Assembly (NCBI RefSeq): GCF_016765615.1
Contig: NZ_JAESWA010000022.1
Span: 769,542-833,541, forward strand
Origin: Clostridium paridis
Lineage (GTDB): Bacteria > Bacillota > Clostridia > Clostridiales > Clostridiaceae
DNA length: 64,000 nucleotides
Direction: 5' to 3'
Both the position numbers and the translations under genes were made by a program. Below the pieces are notes generated by a model. It did not search any database, had not been told where the DNA came from, and saw only the letters and a list, made by a program, of their open reading frames with translations. Position 1 is the first letter of the stretch; each line of letters starts with the position of its first letter. Below, piece after piece: positions 9,405 to 17,763 of this stretch.

Positions 9405-9413
9405 AGGCGATAA
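9392..9413. repeat. short repeat, copy 2 (first copy at 1463-1484)
   Basis: AAAAAAATCGTAAAGGCGAT matches the copy at 1463 in 19 of 20 positions. Here it covers the last codons and stop of the deacetylase gene. Confidence 0.4.
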
Positions 9414-9419
9414 TGAGCC

Positions 9420-9435
9420 TTGGATTATAATCCAA
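9420..9435. promoter_or_regulatory. 16-bp perfect palindrome of unknown role
   Basis: TTGGATTATAATCCAA is fully self-complementary. It lies just after the deacetylase gene and 90 bp before the amidase-like gene. No U tract follows, so it is more operator-like than terminator-like. No matching regulator is known to me. Confidence 0.35.
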
Positions 9436-9524
9436 ACTTATAATTTTATCTATAGACTTAAAATATTGTAGATTCCTAACGAGTAAAATAATATACTAAT
9501 TTATAATATTATTTTGGAGACAGT

Positions 9525-10013
9525 ATGATAGAAGTTGATAGGATGAAAATAGTTGATTATGCCTATGAATATGCCCTTTATCATAATAAAACCTTCAGCT
9601 ACTTAGGTAATATGTATTCTGGAGGAAGTGACTGTGCTAATTTTGTTTCTCAAAGTATTCATTATGCCGGCTCACCCATGAATTTTAATAATCCTTTATG
9701 GTACTATAGAAATAAAAATGACTATTCCATATCTTGGGCTACAGCTCATGGCTTATACTGGCTACTACTGGAAAACTATAGACGTAATCTGAAAGGACCT
9801 AAGGGGAAAATAATTGATAAAAGTGAAGCAGCCCCAGGAAACTTAGTTTTCTTCCAAAAGAAAAATAATTTTATTTTTCATTCTGCAATTGTTACTTCTT
9901 TTAATAAACTTGGTGATCCACTTATTTCTCAGCATAGTATAGATGCTCTAAATAAAGAGATAAACCCTAACTATTATTTTCTTAACATGTATTTCATTGA
10001 GGTTTATATTTAA
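9525..10013 (+). CDS. amidase-domain (Amidase_6-like) protein
   Basis: Resembles the 'putative amidase domain' family, NlpC/P60-like cysteine hydrolases found in spore formers. Residues about 5-160 carry the typical order: YAxxYA at the N-terminus, SDCANFVSQ with the candidate catalytic cysteine, WATAHGLYW, GNLVFFQ, and FHSAIVT with the candidate histidine, then SQHS. No signal peptide is visible, so it may act inside the developing spore or leave by another route. The ATG at 9525 follows GGAGACAGT. An internal ATG at 9543 is a possible alternative. It lies 120 bp after the deacetylase gene, suggesting a shared cell-wall theme. Confidence 0.75.
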   Translation: MIEVDRMKIVDYAYEYALYHNKTFSYLGNMYSGGSDCANFVSQSIHYAGSPMNFNNPLWYYRNKNDYSISWATAHGLYWLLLENYRRNLKGPKGKIIDKSEAAPGNLVFFQKKNNFIFHSAIVTSFNKLGDPLISQHSIDALNKEINPNYYFLNMYFIEVYI

Positions 10014-10014
10014 T

Positions 10015-10044
10015 AGGTGACTATAGTTCATATTATAGTCACCT
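10015..10044. terminator. bidirectional intrinsic terminator
   Basis: A perfect 11-bp stem (10015-10025 with 10034-10044, 8-nt loop) lies between convergent genes and is followed by a T-rich run on the plus strand. Confidence 0.85.
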
Positions 10045-10059
10045 TAATTATTTTATTAA

Positions 10060-11079
10060 CTAAATTTTAACTGATTCTTTTTTAACCCACCCTGACTTTG
10101 TAAACTCACCTTTATCTGTTGTATAAACAATGTTTAACCACGAATTTTGTTCTTCTAAAATTGTTACTTTTTCATTTTTGAATACTCTACCAATTACACT
10201 CCCATTTGCATTTGAATAAACATCTAAATCTTGTAGAATAGTAGCATTATATGGATTTAAATATTGAATCCAACTTCCAACACTAACATATGCATATCTA
10301 CTTCCAGTTGGCGTAGGATAAATTATATATGCAAGTTGTCTAGAATAAGATACATCTAAAACTTTTATCTTGTCTCCAATATCCACTCTTCTATTTGGAA
10401 TAATTTCTCCTTTAGCATCTCTTACATACAACCAATCATATCTAACTTTTGCATTTGGCGTATAATTACTTGTATTCCCTGAATCACCAGGTGTTGATGG
10501 AGGTGTTGGTGTTGAAGGATTTGAACCTGAAGGATCATAATTAGCATTAGAAGTACTTCCAGTTACAGCCTTAACTATTGCATTTGCAATTGAATTAACA
10601 TTATATCTATTCATATCTTCCTTAGAATCCAAAAAAGCACACTCAACAAGAACGCATGGCATAGAAGTATATTTCGGAATAAAAAGATTTCCAACTTTCA
10701 CACCTCTATTATAATATCCTATTTTATTCATCTCACTGCATATTTCATTTGCATAAGCTTCTGCTTGACCACCTCTTCCAGATATCCAAGCTTCCACTCC
10801 AGCTCCTCCACCTATATTAAAATGTATACATAAATGAAGAGCCGAACCACTACTATTAGCTTCTTTTACCCTAAATCCTAGTGAACCATTTACTGAAGTA
10901 AATTTTTGATCCCAAGGTGTACAATCTTTCACCACATATCCTAAGTCACTTAATTTAAGCATTATTGCCTTCCAAACATCTTTAGTACAATTATCTTCAA
11001 TCCTTATACCGATAGCACCAGTATCCGGATAAGCATTATGTCCAGCATCTCCGCTTATGATACTTCCCTTACTTAACAT
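10060..11079 (-). CDS. N-acetylmuramoyl-L-alanine amidase with SH3-type C-terminus
   Basis: Amidase_3-type zinc hydrolase cutting the lactyl-amide bond of peptidoglycan. The zinc ligands fit H14 (DAGH), E28 and H86 (IHFN), with catalytic E146 (LVECAF), the same spacing as CwlV/LytC-type enzymes. Residues about 176-210 are a Ser/Thr/Pro/Asn linker, and about 211-339 look like one or two bacterial SH3 wall-binding modules ending GWVKKESVKI. There is no signal peptide, the pattern of phage-type endolysins and holin-released autolysins. No other phage gene is near, so it is probably a domesticated enzyme. Single gene, ending at a shared terminator. Confidence 0.9.
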   Translation of the reverse strand: MLSKGSIISGDAGHNAYPDTGAIGIRIEDNCTKDVWKAIMLKLSDLGYVVKDCTPWDQKFTSVNGSLGFRVKEANSSGSALHLCIHFNIGGGAGVEAWISGRGGQAEAYANEICSEMNKIGYYNRGVKVGNLFIPKYTSMPCVLVECAFLDSKEDMNRYNVNSIANAIVKAVTGSTSNANYDPSGSNPSTPTPPSTPGDSGNTSNYTPNAKVRYDWLYVRDAKGEIIPNRRVDIGDKIKVLDVSYSRQLAYIIYPTPTGSRYAYVSVGSWIQYLNPYNATILQDLDVYSNANGSVIGRVFKNEKVTILEEQNSWLNIVYTTDKGEFTKSGWVKKESVKI

Positions 11080-11215
11080 ATCCTATCACTCCTTTATCCT
11101 AAGTTATATCTCTATATAATATGCAGACAAAGGAATTTATGAAATAAAAAATGAACATATACATAATCTAATACAAATTTTATAATTGTATTTCGATATG
11201 TATATGTCCTACTTA

Positions 11216-11854
11216 TTAAAGTGAAATTTCTCTTGTGTCTTCAGAAATTTTATTAAATTTATAATCTACTCTTAAATTTTCTACGAAAGCTTTTATCCAT
11301 TCATCTCTTAATTCATAAAAACTATTTACATTTCCACCTACAACATTCCAGTATTGTCCATGAATATCCATTGTTGATTGCCATACAATATGTTCTTCTG
11401 AATTTTCTACTATTTCATTTACTCTATCACAAGGCATACCATCAAGTATAAAATTATTAACTGCTGTAAATGCTTCTGCTGGTGATTCTATACTATTTCC
11501 TTCATTTAAATATTCGTCTGCGTTCTTCTTTCCTTTTTCTATGTAAATTTCTTTTACTGATTCTAAGAAAGAATCTCCAATTTCCTTAACGCCCTTAGTA
11601 ATTAAAGCTGCCTGTCTGCTCTCAGCAGAAGTTATTTTTTCTTGTAGCCATCCATGAATGTTAGATGTATCTATCATATCTTCTAATGGTTTCTTTTCTG
11701 TTGGTTCCCCATACTTATTGTATATATCTGCTATCCAATCATCTACTTTATAGCCTTTGTTTTCAAGCATATTTTGAATTTCTTCTTCTATACCCTCAAA
11801 CCATGTAATTTTATTAAATAGCCAGTAATGTATCTTTCCTAAAAATAAACTCAT
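11216..11854 (-). CDS. unknown 212-aa soluble protein with Crp/Fnr-type promoter
   Basis: Not recognised. It appears cytosolic and mainly helical, with no signal peptide or membrane segment. The second half has a notable run: 'DGMPCDRVNEIVE', 'IVWQSTMDIHGQYW', 'FYELRDEWIKAFVENL'. The Cys, the His and the aromatic cluster could bind a cofactor, but this is speculation. An upstream in-frame ATG (11872) lacks a ribosome binding site. GAGG lies about 8 nt before the ATG at 11854, so that start is used. The promoter has a GTAAC-N4-GTTAC palindrome at -41.5, identical in layout to hcp, so co-regulation with hcp is likely. Monocistronic. Confidence 0.75.
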   Translation of the reverse strand: MSLFLGKIHYWLFNKITWFEGIEEEIQNMLENKGYKVDDWIADIYNKYGEPTEKKPLEDMIDTSNIHGWLQEKITSAESRQAALITKGVKEIGDSFLESVKEIYIEKGKKNADEYLNEGNSIESPAEAFTAVNNFILDGMPCDRVNEIVENSEEHIVWQSTMDIHGQYWNVVGGNVNSFYELRDEWIKAFVENLRVDYKFNKISEDTREISL

Positions 11855-11890
11855 TTTTTCAACCTCTTTCATTTTTTCTAGTATGTTCTT

Positions 11891-11932
11891 ATTATAAACA
11901 CTTTATATATATTTATCAGTAACATGTGTTAC
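11891..11932 (-). promoter_or_regulatory. class-II activator promoter of the 11216-11854 gene
   Basis: Perfect -10 TATAAT (11891-11896). GTAAC-ATGT-GTTAC (11919-11932) is centred at 11925.5; with the start expected near 11884 this is -41.5. No -35 hexamer is needed in this geometry. The same half-sites, spacing and position occur at hcp. Confidence 0.65.
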
Positions 11933-11937
11933 AAATG

Positions 11938-11970
11938 AAAAGGCTGGAGAAATTTTTCTCCAGCCTTTTT
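11938..11970 (-). terminator. intrinsic terminator after trpP
   Basis: A long perfect stem (AAAGGCTGGAGAAA with its complement) with A/T-rich base lies 23 bp after the trpP stop on the minus strand. Confidence 0.85.
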
Positions 11971-11992
11971 TCATAAGATTAAAATTATGATC

Positions 11993-12517
11993 TTACAAAT
12001 CAAATGATTTAGCAGCACCACTTCTTCTTAAAGATGCATCAAATATTTTGAATAATACAAGCCCTGCAACTAAATTTATAACTGTAGCTGGTAAAACTAC
12101 TGTAATAAATAAAGCATTAAATGGAGCAGGTAATCCCACAATATATAAAGCAGCTGTTAAAAATATAGTTCCACTAATTAATGTTCCTATTGGAAGTATT
12201 AATGCTAGTACAATATTTTTATTTAATCTATTTCTTATTAAACTTAGCAAACCATAAACTATAGTAACAGTTACTACTTTATCAATAATATTAGGAATTT
12301 GTCCTCCTGGGAATTTTGTTGTTAAAGCAGTAAATATTCCAGTTATTATTCCAGCTGTTAATACAGTTTTAAAATCCTTATTTATCATCATTATTATAAA
12401 TAATGTTGCTAAAGCAAAATCCGGTTGCATTGGAAATCCTAAAGCCGGTGTAAATTGATGTAGCATTAAGCCTATTGCTAAAAGAATTGCATTTAATGTT
12501 AATTTTTTTGTGTTCAT
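11993..12517 (-). CDS. trpP: tryptophan transporter, TrpP family
   Basis: Integral membrane protein proposed to import tryptophan. The 174-residue sequence is almost wholly hydrophobic, with about five or six transmembrane segments. It matches B. subtilis TrpP in length and in its start (MNTKKLTLNAILLAIGLMLH) and the conserved FPMQPDF segment. A tryptophan-specific T-box leader directly upstream makes the substrate assignment much stronger than homology alone. Only the C-terminal KSFDL tail is polar. Transcribed alone, and ends at the terminator 23 bp downstream. Confidence 0.88.
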   Translation of the reverse strand: MNTKKLTLNAILLAIGLMLHQFTPALGFPMQPDFALATLFIIMMINKDFKTVLTAGIITGIFTALTTKFPGGQIPNIIDKVVTVTIVYGLLSLIRNRLNKNIVLALILPIGTLISGTIFLTAALYIVGLPAPFNALFITVVLPATVINLVAGLVLFKIFDASLRRSGAAKSFDL

Positions 12518-12579
12518 TATGAACGCCCCCTTAATAAATAATTTTTAAAATAGCCCTTTATTGATAATAAAAAAGAATA

Positions 12580-12845
12580 AAAAAACTCCGTCCTATTATA
12601 TTAATAGGACGGAGATTAAATCCGTGGTGCCACCTAAATTGCGTATAAAACGCCACTTAAATCAGGTACTAACATACCTTATTTCTCTTAACGTAGAAAC
12701 TACGATTCAGCTACTCTCACAGGATTTCACCTTATTCCTCAAAGGCCCATTCATTATAACCTCTTGTGTTGAGATTACACCATCCTCAACTCTCTTTAAC
12801 AATTTATTATAACTACTCTTCCTTATCAAAGGATTTAAATATTCT
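12580..12845 (-). ncRNA. T-box leader RNA, Trp specifier, upstream of trpP
   Basis: On the minus strand, Stem I begins AGAGAGTTGAGGATGGTG. The specifier loop reads GAA-UGG-GCC, putting the codon UGG (Trp) at 12747-12749. The T-box sequence AGGTGGCACCACGG lies at 12622-12635. A 13-bp terminator hairpin (12586-12598 with 12602-12614) follows and ends in T7. Uncharged tRNA-Trp should stabilise the antiterminator and allow trpP transcription. This fills most of the 373-bp gap. Confidence 0.92.
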
Positions 12846-12855
12846 CTTTATATTT

Positions 12856-12884
12856 ATATTATAATAATGAATTTCTAAAGTCAA
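12856..12884 (-). promoter_or_regulatory. promoter of the trpP T-box transcript
   Basis: TTGACT (12879-12884), 17-bp spacer, TAATAT (12856-12861) on the minus strand, just upstream of Stem I. Confidence 0.7.
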
Positions 12885-12890
12885 TATGTT

Positions 12891-12995
12891 TTATAACTTA
12901 TCCTCATTAGATTTTTTATCTTTTATTAATGATGCAATTAATGCTGCTACTGCTAATGATAGTATAGTTGCTTTTCCTTTATTTTTTAGTGCCAA
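12891..12995 (-). CDS. 34-codon small hydrophobic-core protein
   Basis: Unrecognised small protein starting at TTG and reading MALKNKGKATILSLAVAALI, then a Lys/Asp/Glu tail. It has one short helix-forming hydrophobic stretch (about residues 10-24), possibly membrane-associated. Support comes from its own signals: a strong promoter at 13029-13057 and GGAAGTGAT before the TTG. It ends just before the trpP promoter. The start codon and whether it is translated are uncertain. Confidence 0.5.
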   Translation of the reverse strand: MALKNKGKATILSLAVAALIASLIKDKKSNEDKL

Positions 12996-13028
12996 AAAGA
13001 TCACTTCCCATCTATTTTACTTATTTCT

Positions 13029-13057
13029 ATTATAAATATGAAATAAGTGTAATTCAA
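13029..13057 (-). promoter_or_regulatory. promoter of the 34-codon gene
   Basis: TTGAAT (13052-13057), 17-bp spacer, perfect TATAAT (13029-13034) on the minus strand. The predicted start leaves a leader of about 27 nt. Confidence 0.65.
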
Positions 13058-13064
13058 TGAAAAG

Positions 13065-14909
13065 TTAATTTTCTTGTTTTACTGATGTCCAAATATCATC
13101 AAAAATCTTAATTTTATCTCCAATATCTTTTAGATATTCTCCTTTTTTAACTTCTTCACTAGGAGGATATACTGCTTTATCTGCTATTATGTCTGGGTCA
13201 ATTAAAGGGTAGGCTGCCTTATTTGGATTTCCATATGGAAATGCCTCTGATATTTCAGCACTTATTTCTGGTTCCAAAATAAAGTTTATAAATTCATGTG
13301 CTAAATCATTATTTTTAGCTCCTTTAGGAATAACAAAGTTATCTTGTTGTAAAAATAACCCCTCCTTAGGCAATACCATTTGAATATTTTTATTTTCTCT
13401 TTTGGCTAAACTGCTTTCAGCCCCCCAAGCAAATATGGCTTTTGCTTCACCATTTATTAGCATAGTTTTAGGTGAATCACTATCGTAGGCCTTTATATTA
13501 GGCTTTAATTTAATTAATTTCTCTTTAGCTTTTTCAAGTGCTTCAGGTGAAGTTTCGTTTAATGAATAACCTAAAGACTTTAATGTCAAACCAATGATTA
13601 CTCTCTCATCGTCCAATACTACTAGAGAATTTTTAAACTCTGGTTTCCATAAATCATCATAGCTTGTTATTGTACTTGGATCAACCTTTGAAGAGTCTAC
13701 TCCTATGATTCCTGCTAGCCACATATATGGAATAGAATATTCATTTCCTCTATCAAAAGGAAGATTCATAAATTCATCTCCTAAGTTACCTATATTAGAT
13801 AATTTATTCTTATTAATCGGCTCGATTAAATTTTGTTTTTTTAGAATTTCCACCATATAATCTGAGGCTACAGCAAGATCATAATTGGATCCTCCTGCCA
13901 TAATCTTCGCAAGCATTTCTTCATTTGAGGAGAAGGTACTATAATTCACCTTACAATTATATCTTTCTTCGAACTTATCTATAACTGACTGTGGTAAATA
14001 CTCTGACCAGTTAAATACATTTAGTTCTCTTTTTTCTTCACTTGGTCCTTTAACAAACTTAAGTATTCCTCCACTTATAAATAACACACATACTGTAATA
14101 CTTAAAAGTATTGCTCCAACCTTTTTCATATTTATTTGATTATTTCTAAGCAATGCAGATAATAAGATTATAATCAACGTAAATAAAAGCATAAGCGTTG
14201 ATAGTGCATTTATCTCTGGAGTTACTCCAAATTTCACCATTGAGAATATCTTAAGTGGCAAGGTGACACTTTCTGGTCCTGCTGCAAAAAAGCTTATTAT
14301 CATATCATCTAATGATAATGTAAAAGATAAAAGTGCTCCTGCCATAACTCCTGGCATTATTATTGGAAGGGTGATTTTGAAAAAAGTTTGAGTTTCTGTA
14401 GCTCCTAAATCCCTTGCTGCCTCTTCAACTGATTTATCAAAATCATCTAACCTTGTTTTTACTGTACTTACTACATAAGCTATTGAAAATGTTATATGTG
14501 CAAGTATTAGTGTTACCATACCAAGCGGTATTCCTGTATATGAGAAAAATGTAAGTAGTGATATACCTAAAACTATTTCAGGTATAATAACTGGAATATA
14601 TAATAAGCCTTCTAAAAGACTTCTTCCTTTAAATTTATATTTGTACATGCCTACAGCTGCCAAGGTTCCTATAATTACTGCAAACACTGAACTTACCAAT
14701 GCAATAATAAAACTATTTTTAGTTGCTACAAGTATTCCTTGATTCTCTAGCAAACTTCTATACCACTTTAAGGTAAAGCCTGTCCAAGTTACATTAAGTT
14801 TTGATTCATTAAAAGAAAAAGCTATTAAGACTATAATAGGTATATATAAGAATGAATACATAAGTAGTCCGTAAAGTATTTTAAGAATTCCACCCCTATT
14901 TTTCTTCAT
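13065..14909 (-). CDS. potCD: spermidine/putrescine ABC transporter, PotC permease - PotD binding protein fusion
   Basis: Fusion of two importer parts. Residues 1-260 are a PotC-like permease with about six membrane segments and the EAA loop (AARDLGATETQTFFKITLPIIMPG, residues about 164-187). An extra hydrophobic helix (about 266-285) then acts as the link or anchor. Residues about 290-614 are a PotD-type solute-binding domain (FNWSEYLPQSVIDKFEERY; FIPKGA-type segment; GAKNNDLAHEFINFIL). The fusion replaces a separately secreted lipoprotein. It abuts potB (TAG then ATG) and is the last gene of potAB-potCD. Polyamine specificity is inferred from family similarity. Confidence 0.92.
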   Translation of the reverse strand: MKKNRGGILKILYGLLMYSFLYIPIIVLIAFSFNESKLNVTWTGFTLKWYRSLLENQGILVATKNSFIIALVSSVFAVIIGTLAAVGMYKYKFKGRSLLEGLLYIPVIIPEIVLGISLLTFFSYTGIPLGMVTLILAHITFSIAYVVSTVKTRLDDFDKSVEEAARDLGATETQTFFKITLPIIMPGVMAGALLSFTLSLDDMIISFFAAGPESVTLPLKIFSMVKFGVTPEINALSTLMLLFTLIIILLSALLRNNQINMKKVGAILLSITVCVLFISGGILKFVKGPSEEKRELNVFNWSEYLPQSVIDKFEERYNCKVNYSTFSSNEEMLAKIMAGGSNYDLAVASDYMVEILKKQNLIEPINKNKLSNIGNLGDEFMNLPFDRGNEYSIPYMWLAGIIGVDSSKVDPSTITSYDDLWKPEFKNSLVVLDDERVIIGLTLKSLGYSLNETSPEALEKAKEKLIKLKPNIKAYDSDSPKTMLINGEAKAIFAWGAESSLAKRENKNIQMVLPKEGLFLQQDNFVIPKGAKNNDLAHEFINFILEPEISAEISEAFPYGNPNKAAYPLIDPDIIADKAVYPPSEEVKKGEYLKDIGDKIKIFDDIWTSVKQEN

Positions 14910-15773
14910 CTATAGCACCTCTTTTCTTATGGACTCACCACTGCCACGTCTTGATAAAGCCATAAAAATTAGCATTACTGCTATTAGTACTACTGAAATA
15001 GCCGAACCTAATGGCCAATTTCTTGCTGTCAGGAATTGATTTTTAATAAGATTACTCATTAAAACAACCTTACTTCCTCCCATTAGATCACTTATAAAGA
15101 ATAATCCTAAGGTTGGTATAAATACTAATAGGCTACCTGAAGCTATACCTGCCCTAGTTAATGGTAAAATAACATTTATAAAAGTACTGGTTTTGCTTGC
15201 ACCTAGGTCTCTTGCAGCTTCAATATACGACTCGTCAACCTTCTCAATTGACGAATAAAGCGGAAGCACCATAAATGGTATCATCATATAAATCATCCCT
15301 ATCATTACTGCAACATTGGTATACATAATCTCTATAGGTGCGTTTATAATATGCAATTTTAATAAAATAGTATTTAATATTCCTTCTGATCTGAGCAATA
15401 TAATCATCGCATAAGTTCTTACTAAGGAATTAGTCCAAAATGGTAATATAACAAGCATAACAAGTATAGGTTTTACCTTCTTGTGCGCTCTAGCAATTAT
15501 ATAAGCAAATGGATATCCAAAAATCAAACACAAAGCTGTTGATGAAACTGCAATCATTAAGGAGTTGATGAATATTTTTATATAAAGTGGATTAAATAAC
15601 TTTCTATAGTTATCTAAAGTAAATTTATACTGTATGTCTCCTACCTCACCTCTAACACAGAAACTAATAACAAGAATTGAGATAGCGGGTATTAAGAAAA
15701 AAATTATCATCCAAAAAGTTACTGGACTTAATGTAGCAAGTGCACCAATATTAATTCTTCTTTTCCTTATCAT
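14910..15773 (-). CDS. potB: spermidine/putrescine ABC transporter permease
   Basis: Membrane subunit of the polyamine importer. 287 residues with about six hydrophobic segments and the cytoplasmic EAA motif ([20 protein letters not shown]) that contacts PotA. The start overlaps the potA stop by 4 bp (ATGA), showing translational coupling, and the stop is followed at once by potCD. Length and order match Firmicute potABCD operons. Confidence 0.93.
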   Translation of the reverse strand: MIRKRRINIGALATLSPVTFWMIIFFLIPAISILVISFCVRGEVGDIQYKFTLDNYRKLFNPLYIKIFINSLMIAVSSTALCLIFGYPFAYIIARAHKKVKPILVMLVILPFWTNSLVRTYAMIILLRSEGILNTILLKLHIINAPIEIMYTNVAVMIGMIYMMIPFMVLPLYSSIEKVDESYIEAARDLGASKTSTFINVILPLTRAGIASGSLLVFIPTLGLFFISDLMGGSKVVLMSNLIKNQFLTARNWPLGSAISVVLIAVMLIFMALSRRGSGESIRKEVL

Positions 15774-16849
15774 GACTTCATCACCACTAGATTATCTTGC
15801 TTCCAAGTAACATATACATTAGTTTCATTGTCAAAATCAAAGTTATCTTCTGTTGATTCTAGAACTTGTATTTCTTGTCCACTCTCAAGAGTAACTATGG
15901 TTCTTTGAGTTACACCAGTATAAACTTTTTCTTTATATGCTACCTTTAAAGACATAAGTTTATTTTCAGAATTGGATAGGCTTAATTTTTCTGGTCTTAT
16001 AGCTAAAAATAACTTTTCGTTAACCTCATAATTTTTATTCTCTATTAATACGTCTTCACCAGTATTAATTGATAGTACTGCTTGGTCATCTTTTAATTCT
16101 TTAACTATAGCTTCTAAAATATTTGCCTCTCCAATAAAGTCTGCTACAAATTTTGTTGATGGTTTTTCATATATTTCATAAGGAGTTCCTATTTGTTCTA
16201 CAACTCCTTCATTCATTACTATTATTCTATCTGACATTGTTAATGCTTCTTCTTGATCATGTGTAACAAAAATAAATGTTATCCCTAACTCTTTTTGCAA
16301 ATGCTTTAGTTCAAACTGCATCTGTTTACGAAGTTTAAGATCTAGAGCTCCTAATGGCTCATCTAACAATAATACTTTAGGATTATTAATAACCGCTCTG
16401 GCTATTGCAATTCTTTGCTTTTGCCCTCCACTTAATTCTGAAGGCATCCTATTTATGTATTCCTCCATTTTAACCATTTTAAGCATTTTTTTAACTTTCT
16501 CATCTATTTCCTCACTCTTTACCTTCTTCATTCTAAGACCAAAGGCAATATTATCATAAATATTCATATGAGGAAAAAGTGCATAGTTTTGGAATACAGT
16601 ATTTACACATCTTTCATTTGGATCTTTTAATGTTACATTTTCATCTTGAATTATAACATCTCCATTGGTAGGTCTCTCAAAACCTGCAATTATTCTTAGT
16701 GTTGTGGTTTTCCCACACCCACTAGGTCCTAACATCGTTAGAAACTCTCCTTGATTAATTGTTAGATTTAGGTTATCAAGAACTAACTTCTTATCTCCTT
16801 CAAACCTCTTTGAAACATTTACTAGCTGAACAAATGCATTCACGGTCAC
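15770..16849 (-). CDS. potA: spermidine/putrescine ABC transporter ATPase
   Basis: Cytoplasmic ATPase driving polyamine uptake. Walker [11 protein letters not shown]-loop [10 protein letters not shown], signature [14 protein letters not shown], Walker [13 protein letters not shown] and the switch histidine (VTHDQEEA) are all present. The C-terminal ~115 residues are the TOBE-type regulatory domain of PotA/MalK-like proteins. The start is GTG about 10 nt after GGAG. First gene of potA-potB-potCD. A terminator-like hairpin lies in its leader. Confidence 0.94.
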   Translation of the reverse strand: MTVNAFVQLVNVSKRFEGDKKLVLDNLNLTINQGEFLTMLGPSGCGKTTTLRIIAGFERPTNGDVIIQDENVTLKDPNERCVNTVFQNYALFPHMNIYDNIAFGLRMKKVKSEEIDEKVKKMLKMVKMEEYINRMPSELSGGQKQRIAIARAVINNPKVLLLDEPLGALDLKLRKQMQFELKHLQKELGITFIFVTHDQEEALTMSDRIIVMNEGVVEQIGTPYEIYEKPSTKFVADFIGEANILEAIVKELKDDQAVLSINTGEDVLIENKNYEVNEKLFLAIRPEKLSLSNSENKLMSLKVAYKEKVYTGVTQRTIVTLESGQEIQVLESTEDNFDFDNETNVYVTWKQDNLVVMKS

Positions 16850-16884
16850 ACCTTAACAACTCCTTCCAAATCTTAAAAATTAAA

Positions 16885-16920
16885 AACCCTTCCTATCCAA
16901 ATTGCTAGATAGAAAGAGTC
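16885..16920 (-). terminator. terminator-like hairpin in the potA leader (possible attenuator)
   Basis: On the minus strand an about 13-bp stem (arms 16908-16920 and 16885-16897, including G-U pairs) is followed by a TTTTTAATTTTT tract. It lies downstream of the predicted pot promoter and about 35 nt before the potA start, so every pot transcript from that promoter must pass it. It could also simply end the upstream DUF4250 transcript. Confidence 0.65.
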
Positions 16921-16939
16921 TCATTTTTAGGTCAAGAAA

Positions 16940-16968
16940 AATATACCATAATATATTTATATATTCAA
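16940..16968 (-). promoter_or_regulatory. promoter of potAB-potCD
   Basis: TTGAAT (16963-16968), 17-bp spacer, TATATT (16940-16945) on the minus strand. Confidence 0.6.
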
Positions 16969-16997
16969 ATATTTTTTTCCATTATTTCAAAAAAATT

Positions 16998-17186
16998 TTA
17001 TACAAATGCATTTCTACTGGAATTATACTCGTATCCAGCTTCCTTTAATCTCTCTATTAACGCATTTTGATCTATTTCTTCTTCATAACAATAATTATCT
17101 AGAGAACTATAAAAATCTCTCAATTTCATATTAACCATACTTAATAGTATAATAGGATCTCTATTAAATATTTCTTCTCTATCCAA
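16998..17186 (-). CDS. DUF4250-type small protein
   Basis: 62-residue soluble protein of unknown function. It fits the DUF4250 pattern well: RDPIILLSMVNMKLRDFYSS near the start, then a Glu-rich segment and LIERLKEAGYEY close to a C-terminal NAFV. The family is common in clostridia and usually about 60 aa. It lies 13 bp after the fRMsr gene and is probably cotranscribed with it. Confidence 0.75.
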   Translation of the reverse strand: MDREEIFNRDPIILLSMVNMKLRDFYSSLDNYCYEEEIDQNALIERLKEAGYEYNSSRNAFV

Positions 17187-17199
17187 AACTTCTCATCTC

Positions 17200-17676
17200 C
17201 TAAATATATTTTTCAATTTCCTTTACTAGCTTAGTAAGATATTCTTCCTCTAGTTCAGTAAATCTAGATAACTCTGGACTATCTATATCTAAAACTCCAT
17301 AAATTTCACCATTTTTCATTATTGGAATTACTATTTCTGAGTTTGATGCAGCATCACAAGCAATATGTCCTGGAAACTCATGTACATTTTCAATTCTTAA
17401 GGTTCTCTTTTCTAATGCGGCTGTTCCACATACACCCTTTCCTAATGGAATTCTTATGCAGGCTGGCAATCCTTGAAATGGTCCTAGAACTAATTCATTT
17501 TCTTTAAATAGATAAAATCCTGCCCAATTACATCTATCCATATAAAATTTAATAAATGATGAAATATTTGATAGGTTAGCTATTACATCTTTCTCATCTT
17601 TTAGTTGTTCTATACATGCTGATACCATAAAACCTAATGTTTCACTTATTTTTTCTGAATTCTTAAGTTCCTTCAA
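17200..17676 (-). CDS. free methionine-(R)-sulfoxide reductase (GAF type)
   Basis: Reduces free Met-(R)-sulfoxide in oxidant repair. The 158-residue single GAF domain carries the family's three cysteines: LPACIRIPLGKGVCGTA and GHIACDAASNSE, with NWAGFYL and EIVIPI framing the pocket. This separates fRMsr (YebR/YtsP-like) from ordinary sensory GAF proteins. AGGAG precedes the ATG. First gene of a pair with DUF4250. Confidence 0.88.
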   Translation of the reverse strand: MKELKNSEKISETLGFMVSACIEQLKDEKDVIANLSNISSFIKFYMDRCNWAGFYLFKENELVLGPFQGLPACIRIPLGKGVCGTAALEKRTLRIENVHEFPGHIACDAASNSEIVIPIMKNGEIYGVLDIDSPELSRFTELEEEYLTKLVKEIEKYI

Positions 17677-17763
17677 AATAACTCCTCCTTAATTTAAACT
17701 TTTCTATATATTATATTAACTTAAAGTTATTTATAAAAAAAGCATTTATTTTCTAAAGAAAAA

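Noticed and set aside
9525-11079. Endolysin-like amidase plus neighbouring wall hydrolases as a prophage remnant
   Set aside because: No holin, integrase, capsid or other phage gene nearby, and base composition matches neighbours. The genes read as ordinary clostridial cell-wall or sporulation functions.
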